Origin: Ancistrus triradiatus
Lineage: Eukaryota > Chordata > Actinopteri > Siluriformes > Loricariidae
NCBI GenBank assembly: GCA_025084515.1
Contig: JAJAGP010002022.1
Coordinates: 62,001-126,000 of the forward strand
Reading direction: 5' to 3'
DNA: 64,000 nucleotides
The position numbers were made by a program, and so were the translations under genes. This document shows, piece by piece, positions 12,312-23,819 of the stretch; the stretch's first letter is position 1; each line of letters opens with the position of its first letter. Under the pieces are notes generated by a model. That model searched no databases. It was not told the DNA's origin and was given only the letters and a program-made list of their open reading frames with translations.

Positions 12312-12450
12312 GAATCGGTATTTCGAGCCAATATATCACGTCTAGAGTTGCGTTTTTCGTTCCATCACGGTCCAATAAGAGCAGAAACCACGACGCCGAC
12401 TGCAGAGGCCGAGAGCCGGCGAGCACGAACCGCAGCAGGCGGGAAAGGTC
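12312..12450 (-). other. Probable phkg1 5' noncoding exon and promoter-proximal DNA
   Basis: On the minus strand TTCAAG is followed by GTAAAGTC (donor at 12312-12313). It ends a stretch that lies upstream of the ATG exon and has no continuing reading frame. The 12350-12450 interval is relatively CpG-rich, as expected near a transcription start. The transcription start itself cannot be fixed from sequence. Confidence 0.4.
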
Positions 12451-12846
12451 AGTCAGAATGTCACGGTCCAAAAATAAAAAGCCTGAAGAAGCACTCCGTA
12501 TACTGCCGAGGCCGAAGGCCGGATAATGAATTCATGCCCTGCTCCTACGTGTATTTAATAAGACAATCATCCATTCTAAAATGAACATCTTTGAACAAGA
12601 TACAGAGGATTCAATAAAGACCAAACGAGATGAAGCAGCGGTTGTGGTTTATTGTGTGACATACACTTCAGTTAGGCCAATCTGAAATCACTATTCTGAC
12701 AAACTGTGTTGTTAGCAATACATTATATATAATATAAGCCTTGAATAGGTAAACAGTACTACTTTAATAATCACATCCATATGCATTTCTGAAATCATCT
12801 TTATTTTGTTCGTAGTTGACAGTTGAATTCGGACTTCATTGCGGTC

Positions 12847-15252
12847 TCACGACATTCCTACACCGGAAAGGAAAACCAGATTAGTGTGTGGTACTGCAGA
12901 TACACATCCACTAACTACACTATATGGACAAAAGTATTGGGGCACCTACATAAATCTACAGGCATTAATATGTAGTCGGTCCCTCTTTGCTCTATGTCCC
13001 AACTGGTTGCTACGGTGTTGCTAGGTGGTTGCTATAGCGTCCCTGGTGATTGCTGTAGTGTCCTAGGTGGTTGCTAGGAGGTTGCTATGGAGTCCCAGGT
13101 GGTTGTTAAGTGGTTGCTATGGTATCCCAGCTGGTTTCTATGCTGCTGCTTGGTGGATGGTATGGTCTCTCAGGTGGTTGCTAGGAGGTTGCTATGATAT
13201 CCCAACTGGTTGCTACGGTGTTGCTAGGTGGTTGCTATAGCGTCCCTGGTGATTGCTGTAGTGTCCTAGGTGGTTGCTATGGTGTTGCTTTGCAATGCAC
13301 TACCATAATTTAAAAAGCCAAACACATAAAACTAAGAGTAATTCCTAACCTGTACTCTATAACCTTCAGCAGAAAGCCTTCATGTTGTCCTCGTATAACC
13401 ATCATACTGCTTACTTTTACTCCCACGCGTTATTCCTCGTGCTGTTAAACGTACTCACCGTTAGAGAATTTGCATTGTTTCAGCACTTCACTAAAGCCCT
13501 CGCAGAGCTTGAGGTCGCTCTGCGTCTGCGCACACTCGAGGAACTGCCTCAGCTCGTAGGAACAGGGACTCTGCAGCCCTTGCTGCTGCTGCTGCTGGTA
13601 CATGGGCTGAGACTGATACGGTTCCTGCAGGATCCATTCAAAGCTTGATTATTGCTCACATACTAACAAAACACACGGTTATAAAGTACAACAACAAAGC
13701 CAAAGCTAAACTTAGATACATGTGCCTGCACACTCATAGGTGGTCTCATAGATGTTCAATTGGTGATAAATCTGGCAACTGGACAGGCCAAGGAAGTGTT
13801 GCAATCAGGCAGAGACATCGTCCTACTGAAAAATGCCAGTTGGAAGCCCTGCCATGAGAGGAGACGTGTTGCCGCAGGACGTCCTGCACATATTGCTGAT
13901 CTTTTAGTGTCCCTTGTATCACTACTAAGAGTGATACTGACTGAAATGTTTAGAATTTGACATCATTTAGATTTCTACATAAATGAGAGCTACAACATCA
14001 TCAGATTTTCACACAAAGTCCGAAAAATGAGATTAAACAAATGGGATAAAAATATTATACTTAGTCATTTATTTATTTATTTATTGAGGGAAATGATCCA
14101 GTATTACATATCCATGTAGAAAAGGAAAAGACTGCATTCCAGCATAAGAGCCTTATCCAACCTGGGACACATGGTGGTGGTAGTATCCTTGTTTTGGTCC
14201 CGTTTTGCTGCATCTGGGCCAGGATTCTGAATTATAGCAGCAAATTCTAAAGGAAAATGAACTGAATCTCAAGAAAACGTGGTCACGCAGCAGAACGACC
14301 CTAAGTCGCTTTAACAAAAGAACAAAGAAAGAATAAAGTGACTGTTTTTGGCACAGCCGAGTCAAAGTCCGGACCTCAAATCACCAGAAATGCTGCAGAA
14401 TGACCTGAAGTGAGCCCCCCAACATCCCAGGTTCTGTTTATCTCCTGTTAGGACTTTGTGAAAACCTGATTTCAACGATTAAATTATAAATGCCTTTTTG
14501 TCATTTCTATGGTTACATTCTTACCTGATAGGTGACGTCAGGCCTGGCAGCCTCAGAGCCTCCACCGCCGGTCATGGCATGGCCAATGGTGTGACCGACA
14601 GCAGAGCCGACTGCCACTCCCGCCGCCGTGGTGGCCATCTGGGCAAACATACCGGGCTGTCTGGGGGCAGGGGAGCCCACAGCAGACGCCGGGGCAGGAG
14701 CTGGAGCCGGTGGAGGTGCCGCTCTGGCCATTGGTGGAGGTGGCGGTGCCGGGCGGGAGGAGTAGCTGCAAATGAAAAGCCACGAATTACTAAAGCACCA
14801 AAACCAGCCTGTTTTGGTTCTTACACTTTTTGATGTTTTTAACGTTGTAACTACTTTACAAAATAACTGCACACACTTTACACTCTTTTTATTGATCAGA
14901 CACTAGAGGTTTATCCAAATGCCTGGGATGGTGAATTCTATCTATCATGAATATAAGAGGTATATTAAAAAGTTCGGCGTAAGTATTTTAAGTTAAGTGC
15001 TTTAAATTAAAAAAATCATGTCCTAGAGATTGACATATGCATATTGTCGAGGTTTTAGACCTAGACTGAAACCCACCATTAAAGCAACACCAGAACCTAT
15101 AAAGCATAACGCACTGTCATTGGGCTAATCGTTACAATTTATCTGTGGCTAACCTAGCTAAGCTAGCATCAGTACTCGCTAACGTATACGTTTAAGTGGC
15201 GTTACCTCGGCGGAGCCATCCTGGAAGTTCGGCTGCGGCTTCCTCTTGGCAT
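12847..15252 (-). CDS. chchd2: CHCHD2, mitochondrial twin CX9C protein
   Basis: Small mitochondrial intermembrane-space and nuclear protein (MNRR1) that supports cytochrome c oxidase and cristae. Four coding exons in phase: 15206-15252, 14525-14765, 13459-13624, 12847-12857, giving 154 residues (human 151). The N-terminus is Arg/Ser-rich (MPRGSRSRTSRMAPPS), then a Pro/Ala-rich linker, a Gly/Ala hydrophobic segment (GVAVGSAVGHTIGHAM), and the CHCH fold with both cysteine pairs spaced exactly CX9C (CSYELRQFLEC and CEGFSEVLKQC). The last coding exon supplies only the final codons (Gly-Met-Ser-stop). It is placed by an acceptor at 12858-12859 and a poly(A) signal at 12800-12805. CHCHD10 is the alternative paralog; synteny with phkg1 favours CHCHD2. 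Confidence 0.94.
12918..12990 (+). mobile_element. MITE end fragment
   Basis: CACTATATGGACAAAAGTAT followed by TGGGGCACC is the end of a fish MITE family with more complete copies at 21990-22122 and 50505-50692. The opposite end is not visible; a minisatellite starts directly after it. Confidence 0.6.
13005..13300. repeat. GGTTGCTATGG-type minisatellite in chchd2 intron
   Basis: Imperfect tandem array built of words such as GGTGGTTGCTATGG, TGTCCCAGGTGGTTGC and TGTTGCTAGGTGG. A longer array of the same words in the same orientation lies at 44625-45215 inside brwd1. Confidence 0.85.
13740..13950. repeat. Interspersed repeat fragment of DNA-transposon type
   Basis: Pieces such as TGATAAATCTGGCAACTGG, GGCCAAGGAAGTGTTGCAAT and TGTCCCTTGTATCACTACTA resemble a common fish interspersed repeat of DNA-transposon type. 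No terminal repeats or open frame can be seen, and the family assignment is from memory only. Confidence 0.35.
14155..14480 (+). mobile_element. Tc1-like transposase relic (C-terminal half)
   Basis: Interrupted match to the back half of a Tc1/mariner transposase. GTGGTGGTAGTATCC, then TTTTGCTGCATCTGGGCCAG, AATTCTAAAGGAAAATGAAC, AACGACCCTAA and CAAAGTCCGGACCTCAAATC correspond to the usual order of catalytic-domain motifs, including the QNDP-like and QSPDLNP-like regions. Deletions and frameshifts break it. It sits in the chchd2 intron on the opposite strand. Confidence 0.65.
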
Positions 15253-17499
15253 CTTAAATATTCTGTAATAGTTTGTCTACTATTCACGACTTAAATAAAC
15301 AGAGATAAGTTCAGCAGCGCTCGTGTTCCCTCTGTTCGACCTTCGCACTCTGTGCACTACAAATTTCTTCTCCTACTCTTTGGATTTCAGTTAAACCAAT
15401 GTGTCGGCGCCCTCTAGAGGTCAGGGTGCTTGGGGATAGAGGACAGTTTTGCTTGATTCATTCCGCTGCTTGTTGTAACTCCTAAAAATTAAGCTTCGTA
15501 TCCTTTTTTGCAACACTGAATCTAACAGCACACATATTTAACTATACATAATGAATACTGGTCAATCTCAGGCAATTCTATTTTGTTTTTACATGGTTTC
15601 GACTTACTTTTACTCTTCATACGAGTTAAGGATTGCGTTTTAAAGAGTTTGAGAAATAGCAAATACATAAACTGTAACCACATGGCATCCGTACTAATGG
15701 TATAAGGGCACTGGGCACATTCTAAGGGTTTACCAAACTTTTGCATTTTTATTTTTAGATTTCATCTAAAAATAATTTAGGGAACACGATAGTAAGTTGA
15801 CTTTGACCTTGTCAGTCAGAGTTGCAATATCATCAAATATACAGAAAAGAATTAGAGAGAGCTTACTTTTGGTCTTCCCATGGTTTTTCCAAGATCCAGA
15901 TGATACAGCTTTCTACTGAACACGTGACTTATGGGACGTTCTATAATTTTCAGAAGAGGGAATATGTTAGGGCAACAGGACTTCGTGAAAACCTGAAAAT
16001 ATTACACATAAAAATACACTAAAATGTGTGTTTGAAATATTATGAATTTCATAAAATAAAAATTAAGTCATAGCTGGGATATGGAGAGACACAACAATGG
16101 AAAAATAAATCATTGTGAAGTGTAACTTTAGAAACCAGGGACAGCTAACAAATGCTATTTCAGTGTCTAGGTAGTTTTTTAGTAATGTTTGAAATAACAT
16201 GCCTTACATGTGCAGTTGCATAACTGTACAGGACACGTTGTTTAATAATTATTTTATTTTATTTTTTACAGGTAATTATATTAATTGTCTATACATGCAA
16301 TGTCATGGGGACAGAAGGCACTCATTCGGTGGAAATATATTCGGAGGCAAAATATATAACAAACACGGTGTTGGGGCCACATACTGTTTAATAAACATTA
16401 TTCATAATAATACAATTACTACTTGATTGCCTTTAAGACCACCTTTTATTACAGTGGCTAACAACATATTGCTATCGATCTCAAGCACATCCTATGACTA
16501 AAACGTTGAAATATCACTTTCCCCTTGGAAAAAGCACCGATTTCGCCATGGAATCTTCCTCGTTCGCTTTCTATTTTTCGTTCATTTCGTTTCTGGACAA
16601 CTGTTTTATAGAAAAACGAACGTTTTTAATGATAGTAAACTCAAAATAGGCAAAGCTAAGGAACATCGCTAGCATTTTGAACAAGGAGGCTTTGTTTTGT
16701 GTTACAGCGGCACCCAGTGTTCAACAAAAATAATTGCAGGACGCCCAAAACAAACAAATATGTCAAATTTGATCGGTTTTAAAGGCGTTAAGACTATTAC
16801 AAGAGCAGAACGAGCAAATTATGCACCAGATACAAGTGGAGTGTCTATAAAGCCTTCCAAAAGCTGGAGGCCAGTGGTGGTAGGGAGAAGCTGTCTGAGA
16901 ATATAGATGCATCTCGCTACCGTTGTGGACGAAAAGCGGTACTGTTTTGCACTTGATAATAAAACGAAAATACACACAACGACGTTGTTTCCCCATTTCC
17001 CATTTTATATCTCACAGGACTCACAACAAAGAGGCACATCGGGATGTGTAGTCTTTAAATTAAAGTGGAGTAAGGTTCGAGTTCCAAAGCGAGAAAAACG
17101 TATGAGGTCGGGTTACAGGTTGTGCCAGTTGCTGTCTTCAGTTAAGTATCGTCGAGGGAGGATCTGAAGTCTGAAGCCCTGCCCTGGCATGGTTATACAG
17201 ATTTAATCAAGGAACAAGTATTAAATACATACAAATATCACCTTAAAATTTTAATCACCAAACAGAAATTAAATGTAATACACTACATTCATTATGTTTT
17301 TTCTTTATTATACTGTTGCCTCCCTATAGGAATGCCCCTGTGTCCTCTTACAGTTGCATTTATTTATATCTTTGAGAGATGAGAGTGTGTGAGTGTGTGT
17401 AAAGGGGGTGGGTGTCGGCTATGAGTCTCGCAAGCTGACTATTCTTTCCACCAGGAGTTCGAGAACTAGACCTCTCTGCACCAGCCCGTTCGTGTCTAA
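15253..17499. other. chchd2-cavin4 intergenic region, no gene seen
   Basis: The first 200 bases upstream of the chchd2 ATG hold its 5' UTR and promoter. The rest is AT-rich. Open frames at 15522-15746, 16199-16426 and 16697-17167 are short, lack splice context and match nothing I know. A TG-rich stretch at 17380-17410 precedes the cavin4 start. Regulatory elements for muscle expression may lie here but none can be asserted. Confidence 0.4.
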
Positions 17500-18576
17500 A
17501 TGGAGAAGAAGAGAGAAGACCTAGCACTGGGCATCGAGGATGAGTCCGGCCAGCCTGTGTCGGCCCTTTCCATCCTGTCTCTCCTGGAACGCGTGTCCAC
17601 CATCATGGACGGGGTGCAGGCCACCCAGCAGCGCATGGAAGAGCGGCAACAGCAGCTGGAGACATCCGTCACCACGGTTCAGGCCGAGCTCCAAAAGCTG
17701 ACCCAGAACCACGGGGCCACGGCGGCGACGGTGGACAAGCTGCTGCAGAAGGCGCGGCGCGTGAGCACCCACGTCAAGGAGGTGCGGTCCAGGGTGGAGA
17801 AGCAGAACGTCCGGGTGAAGAAGGTGGAGACCACGCAGGATGAGCTTCTGACCAGGAACAGGTTCAGAGTGGTGATCTTTCAGGTAAGCACAGACACGAT
17901 GCCCCGATAAGTGGCGGGGGGTGGGTTTGCTCAATTGTTGTCGTCTTGTCTTCAGGGCGAGGCTGAAGTTCCGTCCGTAGCCGTGACAAAAACCCCTAAA
18001 GGAGAAAGCCTGGCTAATCTGGAGGTCGACCCTGACGAGTATGAAATCCCCGCCGACCTTTCGTCCGACGAGGAGTACATGGTGGTCGAGGAGGCCGAGT
18101 CGTCCCGGGCGGCGCGCCTGAAGCAGTCGGGGCTGAAAGGGATCGAGAACATCAAAGCGGCGTTCTCCAAGGAGAACATGAGCAAGACACGCGACCGAAC
18201 TCGCGAGAACCTCAGCAAGACGAAGGACAACCTCAGCAAGACGGGCCAGACCTTGGGCAGCAAGATCAACACGCTGGGCGAGAAGATCGTGCCCCAGGAG
18301 CAGCGGGACAAGATGCGCCACAACGGCGAGAAGCTGAAGGAGAGCATCGCCAAGAAGGCGCCGAACAAAGAGACCTTCCGCATCAAGCTCAAGAAGGAAC
18401 GCGCCGTCGCCGAGGGCCAGGAAGGCGCCGAGGAAGACCCGGGCGTGACGCCGCCCAAAGGCAAGAAGTCCAGCCAAGAAGTCACCTACACAGAGGTCGT
18501 CACTGAAAACAAACGAGAGGGGCCTGTATCCGAGGAACGAGCCACCCGTATTCAAGAGGAAGGGTCAGAGAAGTGA
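17500..18576 (+). CDS. cavin4: Cavin-4 (MURC), muscle caveolar coat protein
   Basis: Muscle-restricted member of the cavin family, which coats caveolae and affects sarcomere organisation and Rho/ERK signalling. Two exons, 17500-17883 and 17956-18576, join in phase across a 72-bp intron placed after VVIFQ. They give 334 residues (human about 364). The N-terminal helical region HR1 (LSILSLLERVSTIMDGVQ to RNRFRVVIFQ) carries heptad repeats. The middle acidic segment has DLSSDEEYMVVEE, then KAAFSKENMSKTR, a Lys/Thr/Asn-rich helix repeated as ENLSKTKDNLSKTG, and a shorter C-terminal tail. AFSKENM and DLSSDEEY point to cavin-4 rather than cavin-1, -2 or -3. Teleosts can have two copies (a and b); I cannot say which this is. 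Both exons are very GC-rich. Confidence 0.9.
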
Positions 18577-18829
18577 GGGCAAACGGAAGAGGGAAAGGGA
18601 TTGTAGATTGAGGGAAGGGAGATGGAAAGTGTTCATATTTGTGACGACACCCTGTAACCATGGGGGGGTTAGACAATCCAAATTTATGCTAGAAAACTTG
18701 ACCGGGCTGGATTCTAACCTGGAATTCAGCCCCGTTCATCACAGTAAACAAAAAGAGCACGTATTACTTATTGTTAAACTGAACGTGGAAGTTCCTCACC
18801 AAATGAAGATTCCCCTTCTGAACCCGGTT

Positions 18830-18945
18830 CCTCTCATGTTAAGGAGTTTTTCCTTGCCGCTGTCAGATTTGGCTCACTTCATGACAGGACCTGTTGTGAA
18901 AAGTGGTGTACGAATAAATTTCGATTGACTGACTGACCTCTGAGA
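18830..18945 (+). repeat. Common fish interspersed repeat, 3' end
   Basis: AAGGAGTTTTTCCTTGCCGC, GTCAGATTTGGCTCA, then CGAATAAATTTCGATTGACT. This is the same family as segments at 1460-1610, 4190-4335 and 43165-43215 on this strand, and at 60540-60670 and 62655-62812 on the other. It may supply a poly(A) signal (AATAAA at 18914) for cavin4. Confidence 0.65.
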
Positions 18946-19258
18946 GAGCGGAAGCAGAATAAATATTTGAATATTGAACTTACTGTTATCGTTTCACTCG
19001 TTCTCCAGCAGTGTATTCTCGTTACGTGATCGCACGTTCTAAGTCACAACAAACTGTGGCTGAAACCGCCAAGCTTAATTCCCTTAGTTTAAACAAAATA
19101 ACTACGACACAGGTTTAGAAGTTGTTTTTAGAATTCTGATTTGACTTTGTAGTTTTAAATGTTTATTGCGTGTGCGAGTGCAAAAGCGCACACTAGAAAG
19201 AGAGGACTTAAAATAAATATGAACAGCTGAACAGCTCGGTTGGCATTTTCTAATTTAC

Positions 19259-19302
19259 TCACACACACACACACACTCACACACACACACACACACACAC
19301 AG
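19259..19302. repeat. (CA)n microsatellite
   Basis: Run of CA dinucleotides with one interruption, in the cavin4-slc39a6 intergenic region. No gene is visible between 18577 and 20079 besides the slc39a6 3' UTR, whose poly(A) signal TTTATT (AATAAA on the minus strand) is at 19666-19671. Confidence 0.9.
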
Positions 19303-20079
19303 ACCGAAGGCCAAAGCGTACGAGTCATGTACCAATCAGGCATGTCTGAGTGCGTGTGGCCTCAATAGTTTTGAGTGGCCTATAAGACATGTAAAACTCT
19401 GCTATAAAGAATTTCTTGAAGTAGAAATTCATGAACAAAATGTAGGCAAGTGTCTTAGCAGAGCTTAATTATTTACAGGTTTGTTTACTTATTTCCAGCA
19501 GCCAAATCAATTAAATCTCTCGTAAGACAGCAAATTTAAAATCGATGACTACACTGTCAATAATACACTTCTCTAATTTAGCCAAAGTTTATATCATCAG
19601 CACAGATATTACACCGACCAAAGTTAACAATAAGCTCAAGAAACACACTGTTTGCACCAGAGGCGTTTATTGGGATCTATAAAAGTGACCCTTCGTTCGT
19701 AAACAATGAGAAACATGACATTAAACATTTGCTCAGATTCTGGTTTGGACTGTAGTGCAAAAACGACACGTGAACAGATTCTCCAAACAGTAGGTTATGT
19801 AACATTCGCAACCCCTTTTTAACACTTCATTGAAACACTGACTGTTTTATACAGAACACTGACGAAACAGAGGAGGATCGTTAATAAATAAGGAGACAAC
19901 ACAATGTTTTTGACCGTCTGCGTACATTTTAGCTGGCACTGTAACTCCTGGGCCACCCCAGCCCTTATCCCATTTCACCAGTACATGAAAAATTAGGCAC
20001 AAACATCAGTAAGAGCACGTTCAGGACTAAAGACAAAGTCCTGCCAGGTGAAAGAACAAAACGTCACATATGAACGAAA

Positions 20080-23000
20080 TCAGAAATCGACGGCAAGTTG
20101 AATTTCGTGCTCGAACATGGCGATGAGCAGGATGACCCCGAAACCGAGGAGCATCCCGGCGTTCTGCAGGACGAAAAAGCCGTAATGGCTGAACCCTGCT
20201 TCGGTGGCGTCGTTATGCAGCATCTCCGGAACCTGAAATGACACGCGAGAACAATAAATAGCGAGTGCTAACATAACTAGTAATAGCAAGTGACGTTTAA
20301 ACCGTCCTTAAACACAGGACCACTTTGACTCACCATGTCCACCAGAGCAACGTACAAGAAGAGTCCGGCCGTGACCGCGAAGATCCACATGGTGACGCCC
20401 TCGGTGTAGTGGCCGATCACGACGCCTGTAACCAGTCCCAGGTATCCCATCAGCGCCGAGAGCAGGTTATAGAGGACGACCTGACGAATCGTCATGCCAG
20501 CCTTCAGCAAGACGGCGAAATCCCCTACGACGGAGTGCGGGAGTCTGATTTTACTCAGGAAGTACACAAAGTACACGCTATCCCATGCGCTTAAAGCAAA
20601 AAGCTCAACATTTTTGAAACTTTTGAGGGTGAGAGGTACAGATCCATGACACTGAGCGTACTACATGACTCGTCTGAGCATAAATCATAGATAAAATCTT
20701 AAGATAAACCACCACAGCAAAAACAGAAAACAAATCCAGACCTAAACATACCAGTTTTTTTCTTTGGATAAGCACCTCTCATAACTAGACATGGTAATAT
20801 TCAGGAATGCAGTCAAATAGTCTGATCGACTCTCTGACACACTCTCACCGCATTTTAGTCCAAACTGCAACGCCAAGGATTTTTTTTTTACACCAGTTCT
20901 CCTTTTAAACTCAACTTCCATAACGATACATCGCAATGAAAAATGGGGCAATGCGTTGTTTGTTACTAATGCATTTTATGAGCACCAGATGGCGCCAGAT
21001 CAAACGAAATGCTCATGCACATACACCGTTAGAAAACAGATTTTTCACGAAGTACTGTAAAAAAGTATTAAGACACGGAAATAATCAACCTAAAAAAAAA
21101 TTAAGTACAGTACCAGGCAGGACCCTTACCGAGCTTATGTGGAAGCTCGTGGCAAAACACAGCGACCGCAGTGCTGAGCCCGCCGGCCAAACTCTCCGTA
21201 AAGCCCGCTCCTAAACACCACACGCCAAAGACACACCATCAGCCAACCGCCAGCCACTCTGAAACCTTAGAAGAGTGAGTGTATGTGACCTTTATACCTA
21301 TAGCCACGCCATCGCTGAAGTTCCGCAGGCCGTCGCCCATGATGATCATCCAGGCCAGGGTGGCGACCCCGGCGCGTTTGAAGTGCTGCACCGAGTACGA
21401 CTGCGTGTGGCGGTGCGTGTGTGTGTGGGGGTGGTGGTTCTGGGAGTGGTGGTGGTGCAGGATGTGGTGGTAGTTGTGGTGGTGGTGGTGCAGCTCGTCC
21501 GACTGTCCCACCGTGTCGTGGAAGTGGGAGTGGCACTTGTTCTCGCAGTCCTCGTCCATGTAGTTGGCCTGGGATAGCATCACTTCTTCTTCGGGGAGGG
21601 CCTCGCCCCACGCGTGCCCACCGTTGGCGCTGGAGTCTGAGAAGCCGATCGATAAATAAGTCAGTTAGATCTGGATTTATTGAAGGTCACAGGGCTTGAA
21701 ATGGGGCAAATGGAAAGAATGGGGGTTTGTTAACAGGCCACATCATCGATTTCAGTCCCAGTTTGAATTGTGGGTTGGATTTGAATCTAAACATCACATC
21801 AGTGCATTCCTATGGAATGCACACACGCGCACACGCGCACACGCACACACGCACCATCGTTCGGTTTGGCGTTGGGATCTGCGGGACCCGACTCCAAATT
21901 TTCAGCAGCCACCTCCAGCCGTTTCTGCACCGAAAAGGTGTTAAAACAGGTCCATTAAAGTCAGTCAGGCTTCAAAATTACAAAACACACACTATGTGGG
22001 CAAAAGTATCGGGACACCATGTTCCATTCTAAATCCACAGGCATGAATATTATTTTAGAGGTGGAATATCTAGGAGGGACGAAATTTCACAGGCGTGTCC
22101 AAATACTTTTGTCCATACAGTGTACATGCAGAGAATTGCACCAACCTTCTGCTTTTTGTCTTTATACATTTTCGCCAGGGTCAGGAAGTGTTCGATGAGG
22201 AACATGAAATAGATTCCGCCCAACGCCGTCAACCCGGTCAGAACAGGCTTCAGAGGATCCTCACTGTGGTCGTGGTCGTGGTCGTGATCGTGCCCGTGGT
22301 CGTGATCGTGGTCATGCCCATGGTCGTGCCCGTGATCTGGGTCATCCCAGTCACCGTGGTAATGCTCGTGGTGTCTCTGAGACTGGGGGGAAAGAGCAGT
22401 TGCAGTCAGACACTGAATTAAGGACAAGTGCGTATAAAGTGTCTGCGCAGCCATGCTTTTACATGCGGGATGAGGTGTAGCAGGGCATCTCCGCTGAGCG
22501 TGCCCACTGCCAGGGCCACCAAAAAGCTGAGCAGGAAGTTGAAGCAGACTTTGGTCATGAACGGAATCAGGATCCCGCCAGCGAGAGCCAGCAAGCTGAT
22601 TATGGTTATGGAGAGGAAGCCACCCAGCCACGCTGCAATGAATACACACACAAAGTAGCACATTACTTATGATCAGCAGGAATTAAGACGAGGTTGGTAT
22701 TTCCAGATGACTGTTTTAGGACATTAAGCCGCGTTAAGCTTTTGACTTATAATAGGATTAAATGAAGGAAGAAAGCCGCTTAAGGTAAAATGACTCATTT
22801 GAAAGCTGAAATACACAAAGATTCTTTATAGCTAAGCATTTGGCACCACTTTAGAACATGTTCTCATTTCTCTGCTGTCTTACGTACCTATTTTAGAGGA
22901 GCTTCTCCGGCTTGTGTCGATAGCTGATTCGTTACGCTGGTGGTACGCATGTGAACCATGTTTTTCACTTTCTACCAAACAGAGAAAAGAAAGAGAAGTG

Positions 23001-23787
23001 AGAGCAGTTTCAAGATCAAGTCACCCCGAGTAAGACTGCTGTGTGAACGACTCGAACCGTGCTCCGACTGGTTTTCGGCATGCAGCAGGCAGGACTTGGA
23101 ATCGATCTGCACGAGGAGGGCGGGGCAGAGGTAGCCGAAGTCACGGACCGAAAGGACGACCTCCGGCGACATGCCGTGCGACTGCAGGATGGCGGTGGCA
23201 TTCTGGCACTGAGGGAGGAACAGACAGGGTCACGCAAACGAGAAGGCCAATTACACAGACGGCTGCGTGACGTCTCGTACCTCTCGACTGTAGTTGTGAT
23301 AGTCCGTATGGAACACGGACGCGTCCTCGACGTGGTGCGTGACGTTGGGCTGCGAGGCGTTCCGGTTCTCCCAGGCCTCCGGGGCGGCGCTACGACTTGC
23401 CCGTCCGGGCTTGGTGACGTAAGACGGCGTGGGATCACTCTTAACGTTGAGATTCGCTACGGAAACAGGGCCTGGGTGCATACCAAGAGTGGGGACACTC
23501 TCGTTGTGAGGGTGCGTATGCAGGTGCGTGTGGTTATGTTTCTTCCCGTGGTGCTGCACCATCACCTTCCGGATGTGGTCCAGACCTAAGCTCTTCAGCA
23601 GGCTCACCAGGCCGGGCAGCGAGATGGTCCCGTTCTCACCATACTTTAAGAAAAGCGCGTGGAGGTGCTGCTGCTGGGTGTGCTGCGCTAGGAGACCGTC
23701 GGTCTCCGCGGCGACAGAACCAGCGGCGCAACTCGCCAGCACCAGGCATATCCAGAGCAGCGGCGGGCGGGTCACTCTCAGGAACAT
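20080..23787 (-). CDS. slc39a6: LIV-1 family zinc transporter, ZIP6-like
   Basis: Plasma-membrane ZIP transporter that brings zinc into the cytosol and works with ZIP10. Ten coding exons in phase: 23281-23787, 23025-23208, 22888-22971, 22463-22632, 22146-22382, 21855-21924, 21298-21636, 21130-21210, 20334-20524, 20080-20232 (671 residues; human ZIP6 about 755). Signal peptide MFLRVTRPPLLWICLVL; extracellular domain with YGENGTISLPGL and GYLCPALLVQID; membrane helices from AWLGGFLSITIISLLAL; VALAVGTLSGDALLHLIPH; an Asp/His-rich cytosolic loop; HSHFHDTVGQSDELHHHHH; TM4 and TM5; C-terminus LQNAGMLLGFGVILLIAMFE. This end is closer to ZIP6 than ZIP10. TM4 reads GDGLRNFSDG where HNFSDG is expected, and TM5 reads HELPHKLGD where HELPHELGD is expected. 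A 5' UTR acceptor lies just upstream of the ATG (GTCTGCAG then GTCACAATG). Confidence 0.9.
21990..22122. mobile_element. Small MITE with inverted ends, in slc39a6 intron
   Basis: The left end CACTATGTGGGCAAAAGTAT and the right end, read in reverse complement as CACTGTATGGACAAAAGTAT, form terminal inverted repeats around about 90 bp. A clear target duplication is not visible. It is the same family as 12918 and 50505. Confidence 0.8.
22255..22345 (-). repeat. Coding Asp-His tandem repeat in slc39a6
   Basis: Within the exon 22146-22382, alternating CAC/CAT and GAC/GAT codons encode a run of His-Asp-His-Gly units between TM3 and TM4. This loop is the usual site of metal-binding His clusters in LIV-1 ZIPs, but the near-pure Asp-His dipeptide run marks replication-slippage expansion. 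Confidence 0.85.
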
Positions 23788-23819
23788 TGTGACCTGCAGA
23801 CCATTTTAATGATCAAGCT

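Noticed and set aside
13740..13960. Possible small gene overlapping chchd2 intron
   Set aside because: The sequence looks like an interspersed transposon-type repeat with no intact frame.
14498..14833. Plus-strand Arg/Gly-rich frame over chchd2 exon 2
   Set aside because: Antisense shadow of the Pro/Ala-rich linker.
15522..16426. Short open frames in the chchd2-cavin4 interval
   Set aside because: AT-rich, no homology recognised, no splice context, length expected by chance.
17521..18555. A 344-codon open frame on the minus strand across cavin4
   Set aside because: It spans both exons and the intron of a well-supported plus-strand gene, is Leu/Arg/Gly-rich as expected from antisense of GC-rich coding DNA, and resembles no family.
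21267..21699. Several Gly-, His- or Pro-rich open frames over the slc39a6 His-rich exon
   Set aside because: They are alternate-frame and antisense shadows of the His codon clusters; only the frame with HSHFHDTVGQSDELHHHHH splices in phase and matches ZIPs.
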